Shown: positions 1 to 8,711 of the stretch, piece after piece | Position numbering within the stretch: the stretch's first letter is position 1 | How the letters are laid out: the number at the start of each line of letters is the position of its first letter | Origin: an uncultured Caldilineaceae bacterium | Lineage (GTDB): Bacteria > Chloroflexota > Anaerolineae > Caldilineales > Caldilineaceae | Reading direction: 5' to 3' | NCBI GenBank assembly: GCA_951812725.1 | Contig: OX638330.1 | Span: 3,410,001 to 3,474,000 of the forward strand | DNA: 64,000 nt | Translations under genes and position numbers: made by a program | Notes under the pieces: model-generated | Told to the model about the DNA's origin: nothing | The model's database searches: none | The model's input: the letters and a program-made list of their open reading frames with translations, nothing else

Positions 1-360
1 GCGCTTGGCTGTGTCGGCTGCATCTCCAACGGACCATCGAGGGACATAGACGAGATCCGGCCGATGGGTTTTCAGTATCTGCTGAGCGGCGTCACGCCTG
101 GGCATGGCGCGATGGCTGTGCAGGCGGTAAATGTGCCGGTGCATGTACGGGGGATGGACGTTTCTCCGGGTGAAATTGTGCATATGGATGAGAACGGCGC
201 CTGCAAGTTCCCGGCCGACAAGATGGAGAGTGTCCTGAGCAATGTCAAGCAGCTACTGGCGAATGAGGGCGACCGCATCGGCCAGATGCAGAAGGCTTCA
301 AGCGCGGCGGAGTTGCGGGCGATAATGGCCGGCCATAGCTACGGGGATGACGAGGAGTAA
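1..360 (+). CDS. RraA-family protein, C-terminal part (5' truncated by window)
   Basis: The frame is open from base 1, so the first ATG (64) is internal and the gene begins outside the window. Visible residues include GCISNGPSRDIDEIR, followed by the NVPVHVRGMDVSPGEIVH stretch, which resemble the active-site and C-terminal region of RraA-like proteins. This family covers RNase E regulators and class II pyruvate aldolases of the HMG/CHA type. In aldolase members the G-x(n)-D-x-R and related motifs bind a metal-pyruvate unit; here D-I-D-E-I-R is compatible but not decisive. The C-terminal acidic tail ends in DDEE. A strong terminator follows at 395. A second RraA-family gene lies at 37582, so the organism keeps at least two. 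RNase regulator versus aldolase cannot be decided from the fragment. Confidence 0.75.
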   Translation, partial: ALGCVGCISNGPSRDIDEIRPMGFQYLLSGVTPGHGAMAVQAVNVPVHVRGMDVSPGEIVHMDENGACKFPADKMESVLSNVKQLLANEGDRIGQMQKASSAAELRAIMAGHSYGDDEE

Positions 361-394
361 GACGCGACAAGCTAGCAGTAGAAGGTTAGGAGTG

Positions 395-426
395 GAGGAG
401 TGAGAGCGAATCTCACTCCTCTTTTT
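395..426 (+). terminator. Rho-independent terminator after the RraA-family gene
   Basis: A perfect 11-bp stem (395-405 with 411-421, GAGGAGTGAGA arm) closes a 5-nt loop and is followed by TTTTT. It lies 35 bp after the RraA stop and faces the convergent lectin gene. Confidence 0.88.
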
Positions 427-451
427 GTTTCTACACGGGACGAACATTATT

Positions 452-919
452 TCAGGGCAGTGAGTCTTCGGTTTCAGTTACATCGATGTGGACGGCGACC
501 CAGCCATCGTTGTCGCTGAGTATATCGTCGTTGATGCGGAGGTAGAGGATGCCGTGTTCGCGTGCTTGCGTGTTCAAGCCGGCGCCGACGACGAAACGGG
601 GCCCTTTTTCGCCGATGCGGCCGATGAGCGCGCCGCCGGACCCATCGGAAATCGGGTAGAAGCTGGGCGCGGGAAAAACAGGGTGTCCCTTCGGCCCGTG
701 GTATTCTCCTGGCGTGTAGAGCCATTCCCCGTGGGCTTCGATCGCGACCAGGTCTCCCTGATTGATTCGCACACCGGTACTCTGCCAGTCGCGGTAGGCG
801 TAGATGCGTTTGGCGAGGAGTTCGCTATGGGAGTGCGAGACGGTCAGAGCCCGCTGAACTGTGCTGGGCAGCATCAGGAGCAGCACAACTGCGCCTGCCA
901 GGAACAGGATTCTTCGCAT
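452..919 (-). CDS. secreted LecA/PA-IL-like lectin-domain protein
   Basis: 155 residues. The start is an ATG at 919 preceded by AGGAG at good spacing; that SD overlaps the last codons of the upstream SPFH gene. Residues 1-25 form a hydrophobic export signal (RRILFLAGAVVLLLMLP). The mature part has the layout of the PA-IL galactose-lectin family: GVRINQGDLVAIEAHGEW, then GGALIGRIG, then LYLRINDD and SDNDGWVAVHI. In LecA the equivalent loops hold a calcium ion and galactose; the Asp/Asn cluster in RINDD...SDN is suggestive of this. It probably acts outside the membrane. It is translationally linked to the membrane/SPFH gene. Sugar specificity cannot be read from the sequence. Confidence 0.6.
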   Translation of the reverse strand: MRRILFLAGAVVLLLMLPSTVQRALTVSHSHSELLAKRIYAYRDWQSTGVRINQGDLVAIEAHGEWLYTPGEYHGPKGHPVFPAPSFYPISDGSGGALIGRIGEKGPRFVVGAGLNTQAREHGILYLRINDDILSDNDGWVAVHIDVTETEDSLP

Positions 920-922
920 GGG

Positions 923-2794
923 CTACTCCTCTAGAGGTGTGCGCAGTTCGAGGATGGGTTCCGCGCCGGCGCCCAGAATCCACTTGCTGTTTTCCTTCAG
1001 TTCCACGGCGATAAGGTAGTCGATGTACTTTTCGGCCAATGCGCCTTTGCCCTCGAGTTCGCTGAGGATGGCACGGACGGCCAGCTGCTGCGCCTCGGTG
1101 GTGAGCTGAATCTGCTCAGCCTCGGCCGCGGCGGTGGTGGTAATGCGGTAGGCGTCGGCCTCGGCCTCCTTTTGCGCGGCGTAGAACAGAGCGTCGGCGG
1201 CCGTGCGTTGCTGGGCGGCTTCGGCCTCGGCCTGCTCCTGGCGCTGCGACGCCACCATGCGATCCTTGATGGCGGCTAACACTTCGGCGGGGGGCGATGC
1301 GTTCTGGATCTGGACGGTTATGAACTCGACACCGTATTGATCGCCCATTTCTTTCAACTCCTGCATGATTTCAAGGTTCATTTCGGTGCGCTGGTTGATT
1401 ACACCTGCCATGGCCTTGGTATTGATCACATCCCGCAGCCTGCCTTGCACGAACTCGAAGACGATGCGCTCCGGGTCGTCCACTGCCAGGGCAAAACGTT
1501 CCGGATCGGTCACGCGGTAGGTGTACTGGAGTGAGACGTCCATGGTCACATTGTCAGAGGTCATGGCGGGGATGCTCTCGACGTAGCCGAGACGCTCGTT
1601 TACCTTGACGATGATGACTGTATCGACCAGTGGAATCTGGGCGTGCCAGCCGGGCATCTGTACGCCGAGGAAACGGCCGCCGCGCAGGTGGAGGCCGCGT
1701 TCGAATTCGTGGATTTTGTAGACGGCGGCCCTGCCCACATAAAGCGCGAGGATGATTACGGCCAAGGCTGCCAGTACCACGACTGATAGTTTGTAGAAAC
1801 GATCCAGGTCGGTCGCTGCTCGCGGTCTCGTCTCGGGAACCACCGGCGCGGATGTCTCTTCACTCATTGGGGTTTCTCCTTTGGGGGAACGTTCTCCGTC
1901 CTTCACAGGATTTGGGAAATTTCCGGTGTCACTTGCCCGTCTTGAGAGTAAGGACAAGCTGGGAAAGATGCTCCGGGACTTTTGCCAGAGGGAATCGATT
2001 GTATGTTCGACTGGAAGCAGCCGAATAAGCCGCTGGAGCAGGGGCGGCAACAGAAGCGGTCCGCTGAGGATCAGCCAGCCCAGGACGATAAGCGGGATCA
2101 GCAGTAGCAGAGCACTCAGACTTCCCGCGAAATTCCCCAAAAAGGGGTAGCCGACCAGGAAGAGCGTCTGGGTGAGTATGACACCGCCAAAGAGTAGTAC
2201 GGCTTGCTCCCATTTCTCTCCTTTGCGCCATTGGGTTAGCGGAGTGCTCCAGAAAACAGCGGCAACGGCAGCCGCTCCTGCCGCGGCAAGAAGCGTCGCC
2301 TGCCAATCGCGACCAGATATCTCTCCTATTGCAAGAGAAAAGAGAGGGATAGTCAGGCCGGCATGAGGGAAAACCGTATAGGCGGCAAGAAGCCGTTGCG
2401 ACCGCTGCCAGCCTAGCCAGATCGCGGCAACGAAATAGGGCGCAAATGCCAGGGGGATGAGGAAGACGCCAAGCCAGGACAGGGAGCGAGAGTCTCCCCA
2501 TGACAGGATGGCGATGGCGAGTTGCAGCAAAGCGGCGACCGCTGCGTAAACGGCGAATCCCAGCCATGGGTAGAACCAGCGGGGACTCCCTGCCAGCCAG
2601 CCCAGGAACGCACCGACGATGTAGATTGCCCGAAGTGACCAGAGCACGCCCTGCGACCAGATGTTTGCGGGCAGAGGTTCGGGTGCGTTGACCGCCAGCC
2701 AGGCAGAGGCGGGCAGCAAAAGAAATGGCAAGGCGATGCGTGCCGCGGCGCGAAAGGTGTAAGTACCGTTCATATTCTGGTCAAGGGATCGCAT
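923..2794 (-). CDS. multi-pass membrane domain fused to SPFH/prohibitin-family protein
   Basis: 623 residues in one open frame. Residues 1-270 contain about eight hydrophobic membrane segments of no recognised family. Residues 310-623 form a complete SPFH (HflK/HflC/stomatin-like) protein: a transmembrane segment (VVVLAALAVIILALYVG), a band-7 domain from about 365 (VNERLGYVESIPAMTSDNV) and an Ala/Glu-rich coiled coil (about 520-600, QEQAEAEAAQQ). Such proteins form oligomeric rings or microdomains in the membrane and often modulate FtsH-type proteases. An internal ATG at 1867 has its own AAGGAG box, so the SPFH part may also be made as a separate 314-residue product. The SD for the first ATG (GGAGGG) is almost touching it, so an ATG at 2773 is an alternative start. 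The lectin-like gene follows immediately. Confidence 0.8.
   Translation of the reverse strand: MRSLDQNMNGTYTFRAAARIALPFLLLPASAWLAVNAPEPLPANIWSQGVLWSLRAIYIVGAFLGWLAGSPRWFYPWLGFAVYAAVAALLQLAIAILSWGDSRSLSWLGVFLIPLAFAPYFVAAIWLGWQRSQRLLAAYTVFPHAGLTIPLFSLAIGEISGRDWQATLLAAAGAAAVAAVFWSTPLTQWRKGEKWEQAVLLFGGVILTQTLFLVGYPFLGNFAGSLSALLLLIPLIVLGWLILSGPLLLPPLLQRLIRLLPVEHTIDSLWQKSRSIFPSLSLLSRRASDTGNFPNPVKDGERSPKGETPMSEETSAPVVPETRPRAATDLDRFYKLSVVVLAALAVIILALYVGRAAVYKIHEFERGLHLRGGRFLGVQMPGWHAQIPLVDTVIIVKVNERLGYVESIPAMTSDNVTMDVSLQYTYRVTDPERFALAVDDPERIVFEFVQGRLRDVINTKAMAGVINQRTEMNLEIMQELKEMGDQYGVEFITVQIQNASPPAEVLAAIKDRMVASQRQEQAEAEAAQQRTAADALFYAAQKEAEADAYRITTTAAAEAEQIQLTTEAQQLAVRAILSELEGKGALAEKYIDYLIAVELKENSKWILGAGAEPILELRTPLEE
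1865..1881 (-). promoter_or_regulatory. internal ribosome binding site and start codon within the SPFH fusion
   Basis: On the minus strand, AAAGGAGAAACCCC runs directly into ATG (1867), in frame with the larger ORF. The downstream segment begins with a hydrophilic leader and then a transmembrane anchor, as in free-standing SPFH proteins. This suggests either an internal start or a recent gene fusion. Confidence 0.5.
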
Positions 2795-3430
2795 CCCTCC
2801 TCGCCTTCAGTGTACCATCGACGCTGCAGTACGCTCGGATTCAGTTCACTCCATTTCCTGACGGATCTTGGACGCGAAGGTAGAGGAGCGGTTTGAGGGG
2901 CAGGGGCGGGTATTTTCCTTACTGGGTTTTTGGGTTACTTCAAGGAGTCACAGTGGTAGCAATTGTCGTAACCGCCAAGCCGCCTACATCTCTGTCTTGA
3001 CCCGCCCTTCATCGCTGCCGCCATTCAGGCTATCTGATTGCGTATTAGGTTGGCGGCAGCCACGGTGCTGGAGCCGCACTGCTGGAATGAACACACACGG
3101 TCGGTGAGGGATGGTTTTGGAGGGGGGCGTTGCGGGGGCGCAGCCCCTGCACGAGGGAGGCCGCTTGCGGCCGACCGCCCAGAACTGCAGTGGTCAGTGA
3201 TCAGTGGTTAGTGTTCAGTGGAACACCAGTCGTCAGGGGAACGCCGGTGGTTAATGGTCGGTGGGCTGAGGCGGCAGGTGAGTGTGTAGACACCGTTCGC
3301 TAGACACGTTGCTGGGGAAGATTAAACACGGTCGGTGAGGGATGGTTTTGGAGGGGGGCGTTGCGGGGGCGCAGCCCCTGCACAAGGGAGGCCGCTTGCG
3401 GCCGACCGCCCATAAAAGAGTAGAAAAATG

Positions 3431-4999
3431 GTAACTACTAAGCCTATGTAAAGAAAAAGAGCTAATGTACGTATGCTCTTGGCTGATGTAGAGTAAGAGA
3501 CATGAGCAAAATGGACCAGTTGGACCGAGAGCAGCTAGAGCGAATAGACCGAGAGAGCCTGATCGAGCTGATTCTGGTTCTGCAGCAGCAATATGGTGCG
3601 CAACAGGAGTTGGTGCAGCAATTGCAGCAGCAGGTGGCAGTGCAGCAGGAGTTGATCCAGAAGTTGCAGGATCAACTGGCGAAAGACAGTCACAACAGCG
3701 GCAAGCCGCCGAGCAGCGATGGTCCGAAGAAAGGCAGGCGCAAGAGTCTGCGCCGCTCTGGCCAGCGGCTGCGTGGTGGGCAACGCGGGCACAAAGGGCG
3801 CACCTTGATGCAGGTGGCGGAGCCGGACCATGTCATCGTCCATGCGCTGGCGGATTGCCCGCACTGCCAGACAGATCTGAGAGCGGAAGCAGTCACGCGG
3901 CAAGAGAAACGGCAGGTGTTCGACGTTCCGCCGGCCCGCATCGAAGTGACGGAACATCAGGCGGAAGTAAAGCAGTGTCCTGGCTGTGGTGCGAGCGTAA
4001 AGGGAGAGTTTCCCTCTCACGTTACGCAGCCGACCCAGTATGGTCTGCGTCTGAAGGCGTTTGCCTGCTACCTCTACAGCCAACAGTTCATCCCTTTCGC
4101 CCGCATCAGAGAGTTGCTGACTGCGCTCTACGGGGATGCGCCTTCGGAGCCGGTGATACTCGCCTCTGTTTACCGACTTGCCAAGCGCACACAGAGGAGT
4201 CTGGCCCAGATTCGCCAACAACTGATCGCTGCTCCTGTCGTCCATTTCGATGAGAGCGGCATGCGTGTCGTCGAGCGGTTGCAGTGGTTGCACGTGGCCA
4301 GCACAGAAAAACTGACCCAGTACCACGTCCATGCCAAACGCGGGCATATCGGCATGCGAGCCGGAGGCGTCCTGCCCCATTTCAAAGGCGTTGCTCTGCA
4401 TGATTACTGGCGCTCCTACTTCAAGTTTAGCGACTGTCAGCATAGCCTCTGCAACGTCCATCACCTGCGCGACCTCAACTTCATCATCGAACAGTACGAC
4501 CAGGCATGGGCCAAGAAGATGAAGCGCTTGTTGTGCGACATCAAAGACGAAGTCGCATCAACCTCAACACGGCATACGACCTTGCCGCCAGACCGTCTGG
4601 CCTACTACGAGGCCGAGTACGATGCGCTCATTGCCGAGGGTTTTGCCGACAACCCTGCCCCGCCAAAGCCAAAACGCAAACCGATCGGCCGACCCAAACA
4701 GTCGCCGCCCAAAAACCTGCTTGACCGTTTGCACAAACACAAGGCTGGCGTCTTAGCCTTCATGTTTGACTTCCGCATCCCTTTTGACAACAACCTGGTC
4801 GAACGAGATGTACGCATGATCAAGGTCCAACAGAAGATATCCGGCTGCTTTCGCACTGAAGACGGGGCACACATCTTCTGTGCTCTGCGTTCCTATATCT
4901 CTACTGCTCGTAAACATGGCTTCAACGCAATTGATGCCATCTACAACGCCTTTCTTGGCCAACCCTTTATCCCTGACAACATCCAGGCTTAGTAGTTAC
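3431..4999 (+). mobile_element. complete IS66-family insertion sequence, single transposase ORF, with 8-bp target duplication
   Basis: The ends are GTAACTACTAAGCC (3431-3444) and its perfect reverse complement GGCTTAGTAGTTAC (4986-4999). The flanking octamer GAAAAATG occurs at 3423-3430 and again at 5000-5007, the 8-bp duplication expected of IS66 transposition. The element is 1569 bp with one transposase gene and no accessory tnpA/tnpB, as in the ISBst12-like subgroup. Perfect ends and duplication indicate a recent insertion. The transposase stop codon lies inside the right terminal repeat. Confidence 0.95.
3502..4992 (+). CDS. IS66-family transposase (TnpC type)
   Basis: 496 residues, full length. 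The N-terminal 20-70 region is a Gln/Leu-rich zipper (LVQQLQQQVAVQQ). A basic linker follows (GPKKGRRKSLRRSGQR), then a zinc-finger-like segment with CPHC and CPGC pairs at about 118 and 160. The DDE catalytic core starts near VVHFDESGMRV (first Asp) and continues through HDYWRSYF (second Asp region). The final part, LVERDVRMIKVQQKISG, is the conserved C-terminal block holding the catalytic Glu. It cuts and joins DNA at the terminal repeats described for the element. The frame is intact, so it is likely active. It is also the obvious candidate to mobilise the MITE copies in trans. Confidence 0.95.
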   Translation: MSKMDQLDREQLERIDRESLIELILVLQQQYGAQQELVQQLQQQVAVQQELIQKLQDQLAKDSHNSGKPPSSDGPKKGRRKSLRRSGQRLRGGQRGHKGRTLMQVAEPDHVIVHALADCPHCQTDLRAEAVTRQEKRQVFDVPPARIEVTEHQAEVKQCPGCGASVKGEFPSHVTQPTQYGLRLKAFACYLYSQQFIPFARIRELLTALYGDAPSEPVILASVYRLAKRTQRSLAQIRQQLIAAPVVHFDESGMRVVERLQWLHVASTEKLTQYHVHAKRGHIGMRAGGVLPHFKGVALHDYWRSYFKFSDCQHSLCNVHHLRDLNFIIEQYDQAWAKKMKRLLCDIKDEVASTSTRHTTLPPDRLAYYEAEYDALIAEGFADNPAPPKPKRKPIGRPKQSPPKNLLDRLHKHKAGVLAFMFDFRIPFDNNLVERDVRMIKVQQKISGCFRTEDGAHIFCALRSYISTARKHGFNAIDAIYNAFLGQPFIPDNIQA

Positions 5000-5217
5000 G
5001 AAAAATGAGAGAACAGTCTTTCCCGCCTCGTTCAGGGTTGCGAATCAGCTGTTGCTGAGTAGCTGGTAGTTTTCAACAAAATACCATACATTTTTTTCTT
5101 CTTTTGCATACGCGCAGAGAGTAGGTAAAATAGAAATTATATTTTTTTGAACTGCTGATGACCGTTTTCCGATTTGTTCCGACAGCCGAGATTCCACACC
5201 AAGCATGGAGGGTCAAA

Positions 5218-6564
5218 ATGGGAACACAACGAAGTTTTAATCGACGCAGATTCCTGCAGACAGCCGGTATGAGCGCTGCCGGGCTTGCGCTAGCGGCCTG
5301 TGCGGCGCCTGCAGCTACGTCTGACGGAGGGGGGGCCGAGGCGCCGGCTGCCGAGATTCCTGAAGTGGTGTTCTGGTTTCCCTGGGAAGAAATCGCCGTG
5401 AATATTCAGGACAAGTTCAACGAAGCAGGGTTGGGCGTTACGGCAGTCTGGCAACTTGGCGAATATGACTCGAACACAAAGACGATGGCTGCATTGGCGG
5501 CCGGCACACCGCCGCCGGTGTCCTTTTTGGGTCGGTGGCAAAGCGCGGATTTGGCTGTGCGCGATGCCTTGGTCGTATTGGACGAATATATTGAGGGAGC
5601 CAAGAACTTCACGTGGGACAACATCTGGGAGCGGCTGCAGGCGGACTCAATCCTGTGGGGAAAGAAATGGATTGTTCCCTATACAACAGATACCCGCGCC
5701 CTCCTTTACAACAGGACGGTGATGGGGGAAGCTGGGTTGGACCCGGACTCGCCGCCTCTGACTTGGGACGATTTACACCAGATGGCCAACCAGATAACTG
5801 AATTTGATGATGCGGGTCGCCTGGATGTAGTTGGATTCACTCCCACGTTTGGCAATCCGCCTGTCCACCTTATGTTCCTGACGTTGATCTGGTGTATGGA
5901 AAGTGACATGGTCAGTGATGATTTGACTCGTGTTACCATCACCGACAAGGGTGAAGAGGCCATGGCCTTCCTGAAACAGGTGATGGATGACCAGGGAGGA
6001 TATGAGGCAGCGGGCGCCTTTACAAGAGGGCTCAGTCTGGCCGAAGGGATCGATGCTTTTTCGGCAGGCAAGGTGGGCCTGGCCATGCACGGTCAGTGGG
6101 TGCTCCGCAATTACGACAAGTACTCCCCGGATCTCGATTTTGGCATGATTCCGGGGCCGGTCTTTCCCGAGCATAACGTTCACGCCAACTACGACGGGGG
6201 CGGTGGATGGTTTATGTTCAAAGAGGGTGGGCAGCCCGACGATGCCTGGGCCTTGATCGATTTTTCGATGAACGAAGAGTTCTACCTAGAGCATGCCAAT
6301 CGATTCCACTGGCTGCCGGCGCGCTCGGACGTGGGTATGCAGTGGGCCGCTTTCGATGAGCGGCGCGAAGTCTTCGCGTCGACTGCCAATACGGTGCAGT
6401 GGATTCCTATATTTGTCGGCATCCTGGAGACGTTAGGGGATCTGGCGACGATGTTTGACAACGTCCTGATTGGCGGTAATGACATTGCCTCCGAATTGCA
6501 GATCGCGGAGGAAAAGATCCAGGTGATTCTGGACCGGCACAACGAATTCCCAGTGCCTTCCTAA
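5218..6564 (+). CDS. ABC transporter solute-binding lipoprotein, carbohydrate type
   Basis: 448 residues. I chose the ATG at 5218 because GGAGG lies 7 bases upstream and the N-terminus then reads as a Tat/lipoprotein signal: RRRFLQTAG followed by the lipobox LAAC. An earlier ATG at 5158 would bury this signal. The mature protein is a family-1 extracellular solute-binding protein (UgpB/MalE-like), with TTDTRALLYNRTVM and the later AGKVGLAMHGQWV pattern common in that family. It would capture a sugar or glycerophosphodiester outside the membrane and deliver it to the two permeases that follow. The ligand is unknown. No ATPase is encoded in the cluster, so a shared MsmK/UgpC-type ATPase elsewhere is inferred. 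Confidence 0.88.
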   Translation: MGTQRSFNRRRFLQTAGMSAAGLALAACAAPAATSDGGGAEAPAAEIPEVVFWFPWEEIAVNIQDKFNEAGLGVTAVWQLGEYDSNTKTMAALAAGTPPPVSFLGRWQSADLAVRDALVVLDEYIEGAKNFTWDNIWERLQADSILWGKKWIVPYTTDTRALLYNRTVMGEAGLDPDSPPLTWDDLHQMANQITEFDDAGRLDVVGFTPTFGNPPVHLMFLTLIWCMESDMVSDDLTRVTITDKGEEAMAFLKQVMDDQGGYEAAGAFTRGLSLAEGIDAFSAGKVGLAMHGQWVLRNYDKYSPDLDFGMIPGPVFPEHNVHANYDGGGGWFMFKEGGQPDDAWALIDFSMNEEFYLEHANRFHWLPARSDVGMQWAAFDERREVFASTANTVQWIPIFVGILETLGDLATMFDNVLIGGNDIASELQIAEEKIQVILDRHNEFPVPS

Positions 6565-6709
6565 GCCAACCCGGGACACAGAGTTGCAGGGCGGGGTTCG
6601 GGACTCGGTACAAACGGGGCCTGAATCCTCGCTCGTTCACTTGCGGCCGCGCGCACGCGTGCAAGTTCAGTTACCCCTTTCAGGAATACGGCTGGGGCCC
6701 CAGTGACCT

Positions 6710-7573
6710 ATGCTAAATATTGCATTTGGACGGTTCGAAGGAAGACCGCGCAAAGTGGCACGGGCAACTTTCGTTTATTGCTTGCTGATTGGATTGGGTT
6801 TCCTCTTTGCGATGCCGCTGGTGTGGCTCGCCTCCACTTCGTTGAAGAGCAATGAACAGGTAGGAACGTGGCCTCCTGTATGGATTCCGTACCCGTTCAT
6901 ATGGGAGAATTATGGTGTTGCCTGGACGAGTGGTCACTTTGGTCTCTACTTCTTTAACACGGCGACAATTACAGTACTGGCAACGATAGGCCAGCTTCTC
7001 ACGGCATCCATGGCCGCCTACGGTTTCGCCCGCCTACGCTTTCCGGGCCGCGAATTCCTGTTTGCAGTCCTGCTGGCGACTCTGATGTTGCCATTCGTCG
7101 TCACAATGATACCCACTTTCATACTTTTCAAGAACCTGGGCTGGCTGAATTCCTTCAAGCCGCTGATCGTTCCATCGTATTTCGGTGGCGGCGCCTTTTT
7201 CATATTTCTGTTGCGCCAGTTTTTCAAGACTTTGCCAACGGAGATGTTTGAGCAGGCCACGATAGACGGCGCCTCAAATTACCGTATCTACTTTCAGATA
7301 CTGCTGCCGCTGTCCAAACCGGCCCTCTCGACTGTGGCGATTTTCGGATTCATGCAGCATTGGAATGATTTTCTCGGCCCTCTCATTTACCTGAATAGCC
7401 CTGAAAAATTCACTCTGGCGCTTGGCTTGCGGCAGTTTATCCAGCGTACAGAGGTCCGCTATCAGGAGATGATGGCGATGGCATTGATGATGACGTTACC
7501 GGTGCTGCTGGTCTTCTTTTTCTTCCAACAGTACTTTATCCGGGGCGTGGTCATGTCTGGCATCAAAGGGTAG
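6710..7573 (+). CDS. carbohydrate ABC transporter permease, MalG/UgpE type
   Basis: 287 residues with six predicted membrane segments. The cytoplasmic EAA loop reads EQATIDGASNYRIYFQILLP, the coupling helix contacting the ATPase in this family. The N-terminal region LLIGLGFLFAMPLVWLASTSLKS is typical of MalG-like subunits. It lies 145 bp after the binding-protein gene and 60 bp before the partner permease. The order (binding protein, G-type, F-type) is less usual than F before G. It probably forms the heterodimeric channel with the next gene product. Confidence 0.9.
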   Translation: MLNIAFGRFEGRPRKVARATFVYCLLIGLGFLFAMPLVWLASTSLKSNEQVGTWPPVWIPYPFIWENYGVAWTSGHFGLYFFNTATITVLATIGQLLTASMAAYGFARLRFPGREFLFAVLLATLMLPFVVTMIPTFILFKNLGWLNSFKPLIVPSYFGGGAFFIFLLRQFFKTLPTEMFEQATIDGASNYRIYFQILLPLSKPALSTVAIFGFMQHWNDFLGPLIYLNSPEKFTLALGLRQFIQRTEVRYQEMMAMALMMTLPVLLVFFFFQQYFIRGVVMSGIKG

Positions 7574-7633
7574 TCCTGCAATCGGGGAACCGGCGTCTTC
7601 AGGCCGGCCGCCTTGGGGCTTGTTAAGCGCTTC

Positions 7634-8653
7634 ATGCGCCAGGAAGGGCGAAGAGCAGTGCGTCAGGAAACAGTATCCATAACCGACAGAGCGGCAACCG
7701 ACGCCCCTCGTTCCAAGCCGCGCAGCGTCTGGACGAGCCCAATTCGGAGGCGGGAAGCTCTGGACGGATTCGTTTTCATATTGCCTTGGTTTCTTGGCCT
7801 CCTAATCTTCATCCTGGGGCCGTTTGCCGCCGGCTTTTATTACAGCTTGACCGAATATGATAGCCTGTTGCCGCCGCAATTTCTGGGCTTGCAGAACTAT
7901 CATCGCATTCTGTTCGTCGATGATCGCTTCTGGCTTGCCGTGTTCAACACCGTCTGGTATGTAACTGCAGCGGTTGTGCCGCAGGTGATTCTTGGTCTGT
8001 TGCTAGCCATCCTTCTCAACCAGAAGGCACGAGGCATCACCGTTTTTCGCACTGTCTTTTTCATGCCTTCCATCGTGCCGATCGTCGCCTCTGTTTCCCT
8101 CTTTATCTTCATCCTGCATGATCGATTTGGCCTCCTGAACGAGACTCTATTTCAGGTCTTTGGCATTGTCGGCCCGAATTGGCTCACCAGCCCCGACTGG
8201 TCAAAGCCTTCGCTGGTGCTCTGGAGCCTGTGGGGTATCGGAGGAGGCATGATCATCTACCTGGCTGGCCTGCAAGGGATTCCGGAAACGCTCTATGAGG
8301 CAGCCGCGATCGACGGGGCGGGCGCACTTCGCTGCTTCTGGAAGATAACGATCCCGCTCATCTCTCCAACGATTCTGTTTGTTCTTATCATGGGCATCAT
8401 CGGCAGTTTTCAGATCTTCACGCCGGTATTCCTCCTGGGCAGCTCAAACTACGGAATGGCCGCTGCCGGGCCAATGGATTCCCTTCTGTTCTGGGTGGTA
8501 TACATATATAACCAGGGATTCTTTTACTTCCGAATGGGCTATGCCAGCTCTATGGCCTGGCTGTTGTTTATACTGCTGGTGATACTCACACTGGTCCAGT
8601 TTCGGCTGGCCGGTCGTTGGGTATACTATGAAGACGAAGCTGCCATTCAGTAG
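7634..8653 (+). CDS. carbohydrate ABC transporter permease, MalF/UgpA type
   Basis: 339 residues from the ATG at 7634; a TTG at 7613 would add 7 residues, and neither has a clear Shine-Dalgarno box. The first 45 residues are basic and cytoplasmic, followed by FVFILPWFLGLLIFILGPF, the usual first membrane helix of MalF/UgpA proteins. The EAA loop is EAAAIDGAGALRCFWKITIP. It pairs with the preceding permease to import the ligand of the upstream lipoprotein. The downstream hydrolase and oxidoreductase may process that ligand. Confidence 0.88.
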   Translation: MRQEGRRAVRQETVSITDRAATDAPRSKPRSVWTSPIRRREALDGFVFILPWFLGLLIFILGPFAAGFYYSLTEYDSLLPPQFLGLQNYHRILFVDDRFWLAVFNTVWYVTAAVVPQVILGLLLAILLNQKARGITVFRTVFFMPSIVPIVASVSLFIFILHDRFGLLNETLFQVFGIVGPNWLTSPDWSKPSLVLWSLWGIGGGMIIYLAGLQGIPETLYEAAAIDGAGALRCFWKITIPLISPTILFVLIMGIIGSFQIFTPVFLLGSSNYGMAAAGPMDSLLFWVVYIYNQGFFYFRMGYASSMAWLLFILLVILTLVQFRLAGRWVYYEDEAAIQ

Positions 8654-8711
8654 CGCGGTAGTGGGAAAACGGCCTCACACCCCAAAAATTCGACTTTGAG
8701 GAGACTCTATT

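Larger units (their letters stand above)
2968..5066. mobile_element. MITE copy A (IS66-type terminal repeats), interrupted by a complete IS66 element
   Basis: The left end GTAACCGCCAAGCC (2968-2981) and eroded right end TGCTGAGTAGCTGG (5053-5066) match the terminal inverted repeats of the other copies in this window. The interior matches copies D, E and F, including the CACGGTCGGTGAG stretch and the GC-rich core ending GACCGCCCA. This copy has the GC-rich core twice (about 3120-3182 and 3350-3411), separated by about 170 bp rich in CAGTGGTCAGTG-like words. The IS inserted after 3430; MITE sequence resumes at 5008 (compare TCGTTCAGGGTT at 5030 with copy E at 40741). The outer target duplication is eroded (5 of 8). 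Confidence 0.8.

Noticed and set aside
5158..5217. Earlier start for the solute-binding protein
   Set aside because: The added residues hide the Tat/lipobox signal, and the ATG at 5218 has a proper GGAGG box.
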